The notes below the pieces were generated by a model. That model saw only the letters and a program-made list of their open reading frames with translations, was not told the DNA's origin and ran no database searches. Below are positions 23,127 through 33,141 of a DNA stretch of 64,000 nt, one piece after another (the stretch's first letter is position 1; the number at the start of each line of letters is the position of its first letter). The DNA comes from Streptomyces olivochromogenes. Lineage in GTDB: Bacteria; Actinomycetota; Actinomycetes; Streptomycetales; Streptomycetaceae. A program made the position numbers and the translations under genes. Location of the stretch: the NCBI RefSeq assembly GCF_021538895.1, contig NZ_JADDRL010000008.1, forward strand, positions 82,936-146,935, given 5' to 3'.

Positions 23127-23948
23127 ATGAGTTCCGTTCTGCGCCCGCCGAGTTCGGGCCAAGATCCGTTAATGGCGGCCCAGTACGTGCCGATCTCCTC
23201 TCACCTGGCCATCGCGCCGCCGGTGAGCGTGGTGATTCCCGCCATGAACGAGGCGGAGAATCTCCCGTACGTCTTCAAGACGCTTCCGGACTGGATACAC
23301 GAGGTCGTTCTGGTGGACGGCAATTCCACCGACGGCACCGTCGAAGTGGCCCGGGAGCTGTGGCCGAAGGTCAAGGTCGTCGAACAGCGCGGCAAGGGCA
23401 AGGGCGACGCCCTGATCAGCGGGTTCGAGGAGTGCTCAGGCGACATCATCGTGATGGTCGACGCGGACGGCTCGGCCGACGGCAACGAGATCGTCTCGTA
23501 CGTCTCGGCCCTGGTCTCGGGCGCGGACTTCGCCAAGGGCTCCCGCTTCGCCAACGGCGGCGGCACGGACGACATGACCTTCATCCGCAAGCTCGGCAAC
23601 TGGGCGCTGTGCACGATCGTCAACCGCAAGTTCGGCGCCCGCTACACCGATCTCTGCTACGGATACAACGCGTTCTGGCGGCACTGCCTCGACAGGATCG
23701 AACTCGACTGCACCGGCTTCGAGGTCGAGACCCTGATGAACATCCGGGTGGTCAAGGCGGGGCTGAAGGTGCAGGAGATACCCAGCCACGAGTATCTGCG
23801 CATCCACGGCACGAGCAATCTGCGGGCCGTCCGGGACGGCTTGCGGGTACTGAAGGTGATCCTCAAGGAGCGCTCCAACCGGCGGGCGCTGCGCCGCCGG
23901 GCGCACCGCTCGCCGATGCCGAACGCGGGCCGGGGAGAGGCGTCTTGA
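23127..23948 (+). CDS. Family 2 glycosyltransferase (dolichol-phosphate-mannose-synthase-like)
   Basis: 273-aa cytoplasmic GT-A enzyme. PPVSVVIPAMNEAENLPYVF starts the nucleotide-binding fold near residue 32; VVLVDGNSTDGTVEVA and the DxD at D112/D114 (MVDADGSADG) bind the sugar nucleotide and metal. The acceptor half includes LCYGYNAFWRH and CTGFEVETLMNIRVVKAG, typical of DPM1/GtrB-like polyprenyl-phosphate transferases. No C-terminal membrane helices. Probably makes a lipid-linked sugar or extends a chain for the exported polysaccharide. ATG 23127 has GAGAGGG upstream; the longer frame from 22944 lies in the leader. The stop overlaps the next start (TTGA). Confidence 0.92.
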   Translation: MSSVLRPPSSGQDPLMAAQYVPISSHLAIAPPVSVVIPAMNEAENLPYVFKTLPDWIHEVVLVDGNSTDGTVEVARELWPKVKVVEQRGKGKGDALISGFEECSGDIIVMVDADGSADGNEIVSYVSALVSGADFAKGSRFANGGGTDDMTFIRKLGNWALCTIVNRKFGARYTDLCYGYNAFWRHCLDRIELDCTGFEVETLMNIRVVKAGLKVQEIPSHEYLRIHGTSNLRAVRDGLRVLKVILKERSNRRALRRRAHRSPMPNAGRGEAS

Positions 23949-25015
23949 GAGATCCCGACATCTCCGTCGTGATCTGCGTGTACACCGAGGACCGCTGGGA
24001 GGACATCCTCGCGGCGGTCTCCTCGGTGCGCGCGCAGTCGCGGCCGGCGCTGGAGACACTGCTGGTCGTCGACCACAACCCGGCGCTCCTGGACCGGCTG
24101 GCCAAGGAGTACAAGGAGTACAAGGAGTACGAGAAGCACGGGGGGAACGAGGAGAGCGGGGCGAACGGGCCGAACGGGGAGCACGGGGCAGCAGGCGGGC
24201 CGGGCGCCGTACGGGTGCTCGCCAACGCCGGTCCCCGTGGCCTGTCCGCCGGCCGCAACACCGGCATCGCGGCCTCGCGCGGCGAGGTGATCGCCTTCCT
24301 CGACGACGACGCCGTGGCCGAGAGGGACTGGCTGCGCCGCTTCGCCGAGGGGTACGCGAACCCGCGCGTGATGGCCGTCGGCGGCCGGACGATGCCGATC
24401 TGGGCGTCGGGCCGCCGGCCGGACTGGTTTCCCGAGGAGTTCGACTGGGTGGTCGGCTGCACCTACAAGGGGCTGCCGCCCGGCCGGGTGCGGGTGCGCA
24501 ATGTCCTGGGCGGAAACGCTTCTTTCCGCCGAACGGCGTTCGACCTGGCGGGCGGCTTCGCCACCGGCATCGGCCGCGACGGCGACAAACGCCCGCTGGG
24601 CTGCGAGGAGACGGAGCTGTGCATCCGGCTCACCCGTACCCGGCCGGACGCCGTGCTGCTGATCGACGACCGCGCCGTCATCCACCACCGGGTGCCCGAG
24701 GCGCGCGAGCACTTCGGGTACTTCCGCACCCGCGCCTACGCCGAGGGCCTCTCGAAGGCCCTGGTGGCGCGCAGCGTGGGCGCGGACAAGGGGCTGGAGT
24801 CCGAACGCCGGTACGCCACGCGGGTGCTGCCCGCCGGGGTCGCTCGTGGCCTGCGGGACGCACTGCTGGCCCGGCCGGGCGGTGCGGGACGGGCCGGGGC
24901 CATCGTCGCGGGGGTGCTCACCGCCGCGGGCGGGTACCTGGTCGGAAGCGTCCGGACCCGCCGGGGCGGCGCGACGTTCTCGGTGGCGGAGATCGAGAGG
25001 GGACGGGATGAGTGA
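23945..25015 (+). CDS. Family 2 glycosyltransferase with low-complexity insertion
   Basis: 356 aa from TTG 23945, which overlaps the previous stop. ISVVICVYTEDRWEDILAAV opens the GT-A fold; the DxD is in FLDDDAVAERDWL near residue 120; the acceptor loop has GGNASFRRTAFDLAGGF and CEETELCIRL. A hydrophilic insertion (about residues 54-83; EYKEYKEYEKHGGNEESG followed by ANGPNGEHG) comes from three tandem copies of AAGGAGTAC (24104-24130) and Gly/Asn-rich codons, and splits beta-strand 2 from the ANAGPRGLSAGRN segment. The family is typical of exopolysaccharide and rhamnosyl-type transferases. The deacetylase gene starts eight bases before this stop. Confidence 0.9.
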   Translation: MRDPDISVVICVYTEDRWEDILAAVSSVRAQSRPALETLLVVDHNPALLDRLAKEYKEYKEYEKHGGNEESGANGPNGEHGAAGGPGAVRVLANAGPRGLSAGRNTGIAASRGEVIAFLDDDAVAERDWLRRFAEGYANPRVMAVGGRTMPIWASGRRPDWFPEEFDWVVGCTYKGLPPGRVRVRNVLGGNASFRRTAFDLAGGFATGIGRDGDKRPLGCEETELCIRLTRTRPDAVLLIDDRAVIHHRVPEAREHFGYFRTRAYAEGLSKALVARSVGADKGLESERRYATRVLPAGVARGLRDALLARPGGAGRAGAIVAGVLTAAGGYLVGSVRTRRGGATFSVAEIERGRDE

Positions 25016-25808
25016 CACCCGCGTGCCGATCCTCATGTACCACTCGGTCGCGACCGCGCCGAACGACCCCACCCGCGCCCTGTCCGTGACACCGGAGGCG
25101 TTCGCCGAGCACATGGCGATGATCGGGGACCTGGGCTTCACCCCCGTCGACACCGCCGAGCTCGCGGCGCGTTGGCGCTCGGGCGGCCCGCTGCCCGAAC
25201 GCCCGGTGCTGATCACCTTCGACGACGGCTACGAGGGCGTGCACCGGCACGCCCTGCCGGTGCTCGCCCGGCACGGCTTCGCGGCCACGCTGTTCGTCTC
25301 AACGGGCTGGATCAAGGGGGCGTACGACACCGGGGGCGGCCTGGACACCATGCTCGACTGGCCGCAGGTCCGCGAACTCGCGGGCCGCGGGGTCGAGATC
25401 GGCGGCCACAGCCACACCCACCCGCAGCTCGACCAGCTCGACGACGCGACGCTGCGGTCCGAGCTGATCCGCTGCAAGGAGATCGTCGCCGACGAACTGG
25501 GCACCGCACCGGCCTCGTTCGCGTACCCCTACGGCTACTCCAGCCGCCGGGTGCGCCGGGCGGTGCGGGACGCCGGGTTCGCCCAGGCGCTCGCCGTCGG
25601 CAACGGCCTCGCCCGGCGCCGGCAGGGGCCGTACGCCCTGCAGCGCGTCACCGTGCGCCGCGGCACGGGAATCAAGGAGTTCGAGCAGCTGCTCGAGGGC
25701 CGTGCGATCGCCCGCGCCTTCGCCCGGGACCGTGCCCTCACCAAGGGGTACGCCGTCCTCCGCAGAGCACGCCAGGTCCGCCGGAAGGCCATCCGTTCCC
25801 GTGTCTGA
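25008..25808 (+). CDS. Polysaccharide deacetylase (carbohydrate esterase family 4)
   Basis: 266-aa NodB-type metal-dependent deacetylase. Motif 1 LITFDDGYEG (catalytic and metal Asp near residues 70-72), motif 2 GGHSHTHPQLDQL (metal His pair near 133-137), motif 3 FAYPYGYSSRRVRRAV, then a basic C-terminal tail. The N-terminus VPILMYHSVA is typical of this enzyme group. No signal peptide, so it is either cytoplasmic or carried out by an unusual route. ATG 25008 overlaps the upstream gene by eight bases and has GAGAGGGGACGGG before it. It probably N-deacetylates the sugar chain made by the neighbouring transferases. Confidence 0.93.
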   Translation: MSDTRVPILMYHSVATAPNDPTRALSVTPEAFAEHMAMIGDLGFTPVDTAELAARWRSGGPLPERPVLITFDDGYEGVHRHALPVLARHGFAATLFVSTGWIKGAYDTGGGLDTMLDWPQVRELAGRGVEIGGHSHTHPQLDQLDDATLRSELIRCKEIVADELGTAPASFAYPYGYSSRRVRRAVRDAGFAQALAVGNGLARRRQGPYALQRVTVRRGTGIKEFEQLLEGRAIARAFARDRALTKGYAVLRRARQVRRKAIRSRV

Positions 25809-28800
25809 CACGACGACCACGACCGAGGCCGCAGCACCCGAGGCGCGGGCGCCCGAGCAGTCGGGGCGCCGTCTGCGCCTGCCCGGACGGGGCCGGTCGC
25901 CCGGCGGCAACCAGCTCTTTCGGAACGCCTACGCGCTGATGCTGAACACCGGCATCTCCGCCGTCCTCGGGCTCGGCTTCTGGCTGGCCGCCGCCCGCTA
26001 CTACTCCGAGTCCGCGGTCGGCCAGGGCTCCGCCGCGATCGCCGCGATGAAGCTCCTGGCCGGGCTGACCGCGGTGACCCTGACCGGCGCCCTGGCCCGC
26101 TTCATCCCGGTCGCCGGGCGCAGCACCGGGCGGCTCATCTTCCGTACGTACGCGGGCAGTTCGCTGATCGTGGCGCTGGGCGCGGGCGTCTTCCTGATGA
26201 CGCTGGACGCGTGGGGGCCCTCGTACCGCTTCCTGCACGGCCCGCTCAACGGCCTCGGGTTCGTCATGGCCGTCGTCGCCTGGAACCTGCTCACCCTCCA
26301 GGACGGCGTGCTGACCGGGCTGCGCAGCGCGCCCTGGGTGCCGGTGGGCAACACCGTGTTCTCCGCCGTCAAACTGGGGCTGCTGGTCGCCTTCGCCGTG
26401 GCGATCCCCACGACCGGTGTCTTCGTGTCCTGGGTCGCCGCCATCGGCACCTCCGTGCTGCCGCTCGGCTGGCTGGTGTTCCGCCGTCTGGTGCCCCGGC
26501 ACGTCAAGGCGACCGAGGACCGCGCCAAGCCGCCCACGCTGAAGGAGATCGGCACGTTCCTCGCCGGGGACTACACCGGCTCGCTGTTCTCGCTCGCCGT
26601 GGTCTACCTCGTCCCGGTCATCATCGCCGCGCAGGTCAGCTCCGAGGAGAACGCGTACTTCTACATCACCACCACGATCGGCGGCACGATCAACCTGCTC
26701 GCCATCAACATGGGCGCGTCCCTGACCGTCGAGGGCTCTCACGACCCGGCGCGGCTGGCCGCCAACACCCGTGCCGCGCTGCGCCGGATGGCCCGCATCA
26801 TGCTGCCGATCTGCGGGCTGCTGTTCGCGGGGGCGCCGTGGATCCTCGGCGTGTTCGGCACGGGCTACGCGGACGCGGCGACGCCGCTGCTGCGCTGGTT
26901 CGCGGTCGGCGCGCTGCTGCGGGTCGTGATGGAGACGTACTTCGCCGTGCTGCGCGCCCAGAGCCGCACCGCCGGACTCGCCTGGCTGCAGGGCCTGCTG
27001 TGCGTGCTGGTGCTCGGCCTGACGCTGCTGCTGCTCCCGCGCATGGGCCTGACCGGCGCGGGCGTCGCCGAGATCTCCAGCCTGGCGGTGATCGTGGCGA
27101 TCGCGGCGCCCCGGCTGTGGAGGACGGTCCGGGCCGCGCCGCCCGTCGTGCCGGAGACGGCGGCGCCGGACGGGGACCTCGCCGACCTGGGGACGCCCGA
27201 GGTTCCCGCCGCCGACCGGCCGCGCCGCCGGGGCCCGGCCTGGGCGCTGGACAGCGACACCCTCGCGCTGGGCATCCACGTCGACTTCGACCACGTCGAG
27301 CGCCGTCCCGACGTGCGTCCCGGTCCGGGCACCCCGCCCACGGGCACGCCCGTGGTAGACCCCGGCCGGGGCCGGGCGAGGGAGCCGGGCCCGCAGGCGT
27401 CGCCGGGACCCGCGAAGGCCTCGCCGCCGCGGGCGGCGGAGGTGGACGCGCCGTTCGAGTCCCCCTTCACCCTCGACCGGTCGGCCGACGTCCCGGAGGC
27501 GTCGGACGACTACGCCGAGGAGCCCTCGGGCGAGGCGGTCGTACCGGACGCGGAGGCCGTGCCCGAGCCGCCGCCGCGGTCCCTGCGGGAGCGTCTGCTC
27601 CCCACCCGCGCGGGCGTCGTCCTCGGCTGTCTGCTGATCGCCGCGCTCCTGCTCTACTGGGTGCCGGCCCTGCGGCTCGGCGAGTCCGACCTGGACCGGA
27701 TGGGCGGGCTGGGCCTGATCTCGGTCCTGCCGCTGCCGACGCTGGTCGGGGCGGCGCTGCTCATCGCGGTGTTCGCCGCGCTGCTCTGGCTGCGCCGCGA
27801 ACACCGGACGCTGCTGTTGGTCACGCTCCTGGCGACCGTGGTGTCGTTGCACGCCCTGCCCGCCGTCATCGAGACGGAGCCGCGGTTCGCGACGGCCTGG
27901 CAGCATCTGGGCTTCATCGACTACATCGACCGCACCGGATCCGCCGTGCCGGACCTGGACGCGCGCTGGAGCTGGCCCGGCTTCTTCGCGGCGGCCGCCT
28001 TCGTCGCCCGGGCCTGCGGGGTCACGGACTTCACCGAGATCATCCGCTGGTGGCCGCTGGCCATTCAACTCGCCTATCTGCCGCCGCTGTTCCTGCTCGT
28101 GCGCTCGATGCGGGCGAGCTGGCGGGCCCGGTGGACCGGCATCTGGATCTTCGCGCTCTGCGGCTGGGTCGGCCAGGACTACTTCTCCCCGCAGGGCTTC
28201 ACCTATCTGCTGTACCTGGCCTTCGTGGCGATCCTCCTCGTGTGGTTCCGCGCCCCGCACGTGATCTGGACGAGGTTCCGGCCGGGCGAGGCGGAGGTCG
28301 AGCCGACCGACCGGCGCCAACGGGCCGTGCTGCTGGCGGTGTTGATCGGCCTGTACGCGGCGAGCGTGCCCGCGCACCAGCTCACCCCGTTCGTGATGCT
28401 GGGCGTGCTCGCGGCGCTGGTGCTGATCGGCAGGTCGGAGCTGCGCGGACTGCCGATCCTGTTCGGGGTGGTGGCCGCGGTGTGGCTCGGGTTCATGGCC
28501 GAGCCGTACTGGTCCGGGCACTTCGACGACCTCTTCGGCGGGGTCGGCGGCGTCGGCAGCAATGTGTCCACCTCCGTCTCCGGCCGGATCCAGGGCGGCA
28601 GCTCGACCCACAAGCTGGTGCTGTACACCCGGGTGCTGCTGGCCGGCGGCGTGATGACCTTCGCCTGCTGGGGCTGGTGGCGGCGGCGCGACCACAAGTA
28701 CCGCGAACGGTCGCTGCTGGTGCTCACCTTCGTCCCGTTCCTGGGCTTCGGCATGCAGTCGTACGGCGGCGAGATGGCGCTGCGCGTCTTCATGTTCGCC

Positions 28801-29610
28801 CTGCCCGGCGCGGCCCTGCTGGCGGGCCTCGCCCTCTTCCCGCGCACCGGCGTCACCGCGAAGGAGCGCGAGAAGGACCGGGTGAGCCTGGCACCGCCGG
28901 CCGCGCTGCTGGCGGGTCTGCTGCTCATGGGCGGCTTCCTGGTGGCCCGCTGGGGCAACGAGCCGTTCGAGCGGATCCGGCCCGGCGAGGTCGCCGCCAT
29001 GGACTACGTGTACGCCCACGACAAGCCGACGGTACGGCTGCTGTGGCTGAGCAACGACACGGTCAGCAACGTCACCCCGGCGATGCCGTGGGGCGCGCGG
29101 GACATGGAGCGGGTCAGCTATGTGCCGACACTGGCGCCGACCGACCCGGTGCTGGTGTCCGGCCTGGTCAAGGCGCTCAAGGACGCGGGTCCGAACTCGT
29201 ATCTGATGATCAACGAGAGTCAGGTCACGTATCTGCAGATGGACGTGGGCTACTCGGCGACCTGGCCGGACCGGCTCGTGCGGAACCTGGACGACCGGCA
29301 GGAGCTGCGGAAGGTCCTGGCCAACGACGACGTGACCATGTACGCCCTGCGCAAGCGACCCGCGGGCGAGGTGCCGAAGCCGGCTCCCGGTCCGATCGGG
29401 CCGCGGGTGACGTGGACGCCCTGGTCGGTGGTCGGCGCTCTGGCGGCCGTCGCGCTGATCCTGCTGCTCACCGCCCGCGAGGTGGTCCGGGTCGCGACCC
29501 GGCCGAGCGTGCGTCAGCTGCGGTGGCTGCAGAGCAGCTTCTGGTTCTCGCTGCCCCTGCTGGCGGTGGTGTTCGCCTCGCTGGTGCAGCGGTTCCTGAC
29601 AATGAAGTGA
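25801..29610 (+). CDS. Giant fusion: lipid-linked polysaccharide flippase + GT-C-like membrane domain
   Basis: 1269 aa from GTG 25801, overlapping the deacetylase stop by eight bases. Residues 1-449 are a PST/MATE-type flippase (LFRNAYALMLNTGISAVLGL, GQGSAAIAAMKLLAGLTAV, and a run of about 12 helices). Residues 450-593 are a disordered Pro/Glu/Asp linker. Residues 594-1269 form a second multi-helix unit with outer loops, resembling GT-C glycosyltransferase or polymerase proteins (RWSWPGFFAAAAFVARA, CGWVGQDYFSPQGFTYLLYL, APTDPVLVSGLVKALKDAG). I infer it both flips and extends or ligates the polymer. Each half is normally separate, so the fusion is noteworthy. No frameshift is seen between the halves. 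Confidence 0.85.
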   Translation: MSDTTTTTEAAAPEARAPEQSGRRLRLPGRGRSPGGNQLFRNAYALMLNTGISAVLGLGFWLAAARYYSESAVGQGSAAIAAMKLLAGLTAVTLTGALARFIPVAGRSTGRLIFRTYAGSSLIVALGAGVFLMTLDAWGPSYRFLHGPLNGLGFVMAVVAWNLLTLQDGVLTGLRSAPWVPVGNTVFSAVKLGLLVAFAVAIPTTGVFVSWVAAIGTSVLPLGWLVFRRLVPRHVKATEDRAKPPTLKEIGTFLAGDYTGSLFSLAVVYLVPVIIAAQVSSEENAYFYITTTIGGTINLLAINMGASLTVEGSHDPARLAANTRAALRRMARIMLPICGLLFAGAPWILGVFGTGYADAATPLLRWFAVGALLRVVMETYFAVLRAQSRTAGLAWLQGLLCVLVLGLTLLLLPRMGLTGAGVAEISSLAVIVAIAAPRLWRTVRAAPPVVPETAAPDGDLADLGTPEVPAADRPRRRGPAWALDSDTLALGIHVDFDHVERRPDVRPGPGTPPTGTPVVDPGRGRAREPGPQASPGPAKASPPRAAEVDAPFESPFTLDRSADVPEASDDYAEEPSGEAVVPDAEAVPEPPPRSLRERLLPTRAGVVLGCLLIAALLLYWVPALRLGESDLDRMGGLGLISVLPLPTLVGAALLIAVFAALLWLRREHRTLLLVTLLATVVSLHALPAVIETEPRFATAWQHLGFIDYIDRTGSAVPDLDARWSWPGFFAAAAFVARACGVTDFTEIIRWWPLAIQLAYLPPLFLLVRSMRASWRARWTGIWIFALCGWVGQDYFSPQGFTYLLYLAFVAILLVWFRAPHVIWTRFRPGEAEVEPTDRRQRAVLLAVLIGLYAASVPAHQLTPFVMLGVLAALVLIGRSELRGLPILFGVVAAVWLGFMAEPYWSGHFDDLFGGVGGVGSNVSTSVSGRIQGGSSTHKLVLYTRVLLAGGVMTFACWGWWRRRDHKYRERSLLVLTFVPFLGFGMQSYGGEMALRVFMFALPGAALLAGLALFPRTGVTAKEREKDRVSLAPPAALLAGLLLMGGFLVARWGNEPFERIRPGEVAAMDYVYAHDKPTVRLLWLSNDTVSNVTPAMPWGARDMERVSYVPTLAPTDPVLVSGLVKALKDAGPNSYLMINESQVTYLQMDVGYSATWPDRLVRNLDDRQELRKVLANDDVTMYALRKRPAGEVPKPAPGPIGPRVTWTPWSVVGALAAVALILLLTAREVVRVATRPSVRQLRWLQSSFWFSLPLLAVVFASLVQRFLTMK

Positions 29611-29629
29611 GGGCGCCGGCCCACGGGGC

Positions 29630-29667
29630 GGGGTGGCTCACCCGGGGTGGCTCACCCGGTGAGCCAC
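29630..29667. terminator. Bidirectional terminator between convergent flippase and hydrolase genes
   Basis: A perfect 21-bp palindrome, GTGGCTCACC-C-GGTGAGCCAC, at 29647-29667 includes the stop codon of the minus-strand hydrolase. A 14-bp direct repeat (GGGGTGGCTCACCC at 29630-29643 and 29644-29657) gives an alternative left arm, so two mutually exclusive hairpins can form. Confidence 0.7.
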
Positions 29668-31085
29668 TTCACCTCGTACGCCCGCATGTCGAACCGCTTG
29701 CCGTCGACCCGCGCGCTGATCGGCCGGTCGAGGACGTTGACCACCAGGACCGTCCTGTCGGTGGCGAGGACGCGGACGTTGGGCATGTCGTCCGCGGCGA
29801 CGGGCACGGCTCTGAACCGCGTGCCCGGCGGGAAGGCCCGGCCGAACCGTGCGACCAGGTCGTACATGGGCAGTTCCCGGCCGCCGGCGCCGCTGTCGGT
29901 CGGCGTCCACAGGCAGCCGGCGCAGGCGGTGCCCTTCTCCTCCTCCGGGTTCCAGTAGAAGCCGGAGTCGGCGCCGCCCCTGACCATGGCGATCATCCCG
30001 GTGGCCTGGACGGCGAGCCGGTGGGTCTCGGACCAGCCCTTGCGGTCGTCGTTGCCGTCGCCGGGCACGGCGGGCTCAACGTAGTACTCGGCCCACCACA
30101 GCGGCAGGTCATGCGTCTGCCCCCGTACCCACTCGCCGACGGCGGTGAGCTTGTCGGTGGCCGCGAACTCGTCGGGCAGCATGTCGTCGTCGTTGGTGTA
30201 GCTGGAGCCGTCGACGACCACGAAGTCGGCGCCCGCCCGGTGAGCGTTCCAGTATTTGAAGGCGTCGAGGACCCGCTGGTCCATGGCGCCCCAGGCGCCT
30301 TTGAGGGTCGTCGACGCGTCCTCCTTCTGCCGCGGGTCGACGCTGTCCATGACCAGGTACGGCCCGCCGACCATGATGTCCTTGTTCACCTTCTTCAGCG
30401 CCTTGTACACGAGGTTGTACATCGTCGTGTAGCCCTCGTAGTCCCAGCGGCCCCTGGCGTCGTTCCAGAAGCCCTTGAACTCGTTCCAGACGATGAAGTG
30501 GCGTACGTCCGGATAGCGCTTGGCGACGGTCGCGGCGAGGTTCGCGAAGTCCTGGTAGTGGTCGGGCGTCGGGGCGGTCTCCAGGGCGGCCTGGCTCCAG
30601 TCGGTGTGGTCGACGCCGGCCTTGCCGCCCTTCATCCAGTCCGGGGAACAGCACAGCGTGATCACCGGGGTGGCGCCCGACCTGCGCATGAAGTCGATAC
30701 GGCGGTCCATCGCGCCGAAGTCGTAGCGCCCCTCGACCGGTTCGGGGTTGTCGGCGCCCCAGCCCATGATGTGCTGGTTCTGCGGCAGCCCGCCGTTCTT
30801 CGCCAGGAGTTGCTCGACACGCCCGGTGGCGGCCGCGCTGCCCTCGTCGGCGCTGTACTGGGTGTGGGTGAATCCCCAGCCCACGTACGGCCGTGTCGTC
30901 CCGGGCGGGGTGGCCGGCGTGCCGTGCACCTTGTCGCCGTCGCGGGAGGTGCCGGCGGTGCTCGCGCCGCTCCCGGGAAGCGTGTTGATCAGGGTCACCA
31001 CCAGGGCCAGTGCGGCCATGCCCACGCCGAGAAGGGCGATGAGCCGCGACCGCCCCGCCCCCGAATTCCACCCATGACGTCCCAT
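29652..31085 (-). CDS. Membrane-anchored or secreted glycoside hydrolase, clan A (GH39-like)
   Basis: 477 aa from ATG 31085. One N-terminal hydrophobic helix (RLIALLGVGMAALALVVTLI) is a signal anchor. The catalytic domain is a TIM barrel: acid/base E202 in HFIVWNEFKGFWND and a probable nucleophile Glu near 332 in LPLWWAEYYVEPA, the GH39/GH5 arrangement. The C-terminal beta-sandwich (VRVLATDRTVLVVNVLDR) is common in GH39. It probably trims or releases the polysaccharide made by the convergent cluster, although xylosidase activity is equally possible. The longest frame starts at 31211, but the chosen ATG gives a proper membrane anchor. Confidence 0.82.
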   Translation of the reverse strand: MGRHGWNSGAGRSRLIALLGVGMAALALVVTLINTLPGSGASTAGTSRDGDKVHGTPATPPGTTRPYVGWGFTHTQYSADEGSAAATGRVEQLLAKNGGLPQNQHIMGWGADNPEPVEGRYDFGAMDRRIDFMRRSGATPVITLCCSPDWMKGGKAGVDHTDWSQAALETAPTPDHYQDFANLAATVAKRYPDVRHFIVWNEFKGFWNDARGRWDYEGYTTMYNLVYKALKKVNKDIMVGGPYLVMDSVDPRQKEDASTTLKGAWGAMDQRVLDAFKYWNAHRAGADFVVVDGSSYTNDDDMLPDEFAATDKLTAVGEWVRGQTHDLPLWWAEYYVEPAVPGDGNDDRKGWSETHRLAVQATGMIAMVRGGADSGFYWNPEEEKGTACAGCLWTPTDSGAGGRELPMYDLVARFGRAFPPGTRFRAVPVAADDMPNVRVLATDRTVLVVNVLDRPISARVDGKRFDMRAYEVKWLTG

Positions 31086-31195
31086 CGAGGACAACAGTAA
31101 GGGCGAATTTCGCGGTGGGGGGAGGGCTTGGGAACACCCGGGACAAGCGGCGGAAATGCAGTGCGCCGAGCCCGTCGGTGCCGGATCATGGCGGC

Positions 31196-32290
<1,095 letters not shown>

Positions 32291-32337
32291 CGCGGCCGCG
32301 GCGGGCCCGTGCGGCCGGCCGGTGCTTTGATGGACGT

Positions 32338-33141
32338 ATGACCCTGTACGTCGGTACGTCGGGGTGGCAGTACAAGGACTGGCGGGACGTCCTGTACCCC
32401 GCCGACGTACCCGTGCGGCTGTGGCTGGAGGAGTACGCGGCGCACTTCGCCACGGTGGAGCTCAACAACGCGTTCTACCGGCTGCCGACGCGGGAGAACT
32501 TCGAGGCGTGGCGGGAGCGGGTGCCGGCCGGCTTCGTGGTGGCGGTGAAGGCGAGCCGCTACCTCACGCACATCAAGCGGCTGAAGGACCCGGCGGAACC
32601 GGTCGACCGAATGATGACGCACGCGGCCGGCCTGGGCGACCGGCTCGGACCGGTGCTGCTCCAGCTGCCGCCGACGCTGCGGGTCGCGCCGGACCTGCTG
32701 GACGCCTGCCTGGCCTGCTTCCCGCCCGGGACCCGGATCGCGGTCGAACCCCGCCACGACTCGTGGTGGACGGCCGAGGTGCGCACGATCCTCGAATCCC
32801 GCGGCGCCGCCCTGTGCTGGGCCGATGTGCAGGCCCGCCCGGTGACACCGCTGTGGCGCACCACCGACTGGGGCTACGTCCGCTTCCACGAGGGCCGCGC
32901 CCGGCCGTGGCCGCGCTACGGCCACCGGTCCCTGGAGACGTGGGTCGACCGCATCGCGACGACCTGGTCCGACGACCACGACGTCCACACCTACTTCAAC
33001 AACGACCCCGGCGGGGCGGCGGTGGAGGACGCGGTGGTGTTCGGGAGGGCGGCGACCCGGGCGGGACTGACGGTCACCCGCACTCCGAGTGAACTGTCGC
33101 ACCGGCACCGAAGATCCGCCGCGGCTCACCCCTCCCCGTAG
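32338..33141 (+). CDS. DUF72 (YecE-like) family protein
   Basis: 267-aa TIM-barrel-like protein. MTLYVGTSGWQYKDWRDVLYP at the start, FATVELNNAFYRLPTRENF, FVVAVKASRYLTHIKRLKDP, and GYVRFHEG then VHTYFNNDPGGAAVEDA are all DUF72 signatures. Function is unresolved; the fold resembles sugar-phosphate isomerases or endonuclease IV. ATG at 32338 is the clear start, 48 bp after the AAA gene. The 3' end overlaps the convergent GntR gene by 16 bp. Confidence 0.93.
   Translation: MTLYVGTSGWQYKDWRDVLYPADVPVRLWLEEYAAHFATVELNNAFYRLPTRENFEAWRERVPAGFVVAVKASRYLTHIKRLKDPAEPVDRMMTHAAGLGDRLGPVLLQLPPTLRVAPDLLDACLACFPPGTRIAVEPRHDSWWTAEVRTILESRGAALCWADVQARPVTPLWRTTDWGYVRFHEGRARPWPRYGHRSLETWVDRIATTWSDDHDVHTYFNNDPGGAAVEDAVVFGRAATRAGLTVTRTPSELSHRHRRSAAAHPSP

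Noticed and set aside
25738..29019. 1093-codon minus-strand ORF antisense to the flippase fusion
   Set aside because: His/Gln/Arg-rich shadow text, no domain and no ribosome site.
26211..31100. 1629-codon plus-strand ORF
   Set aside because: It is the +1 shadow of the flippase fusion and continues across an antisense gene; it has low-complexity Arg/Gly/Ala composition.
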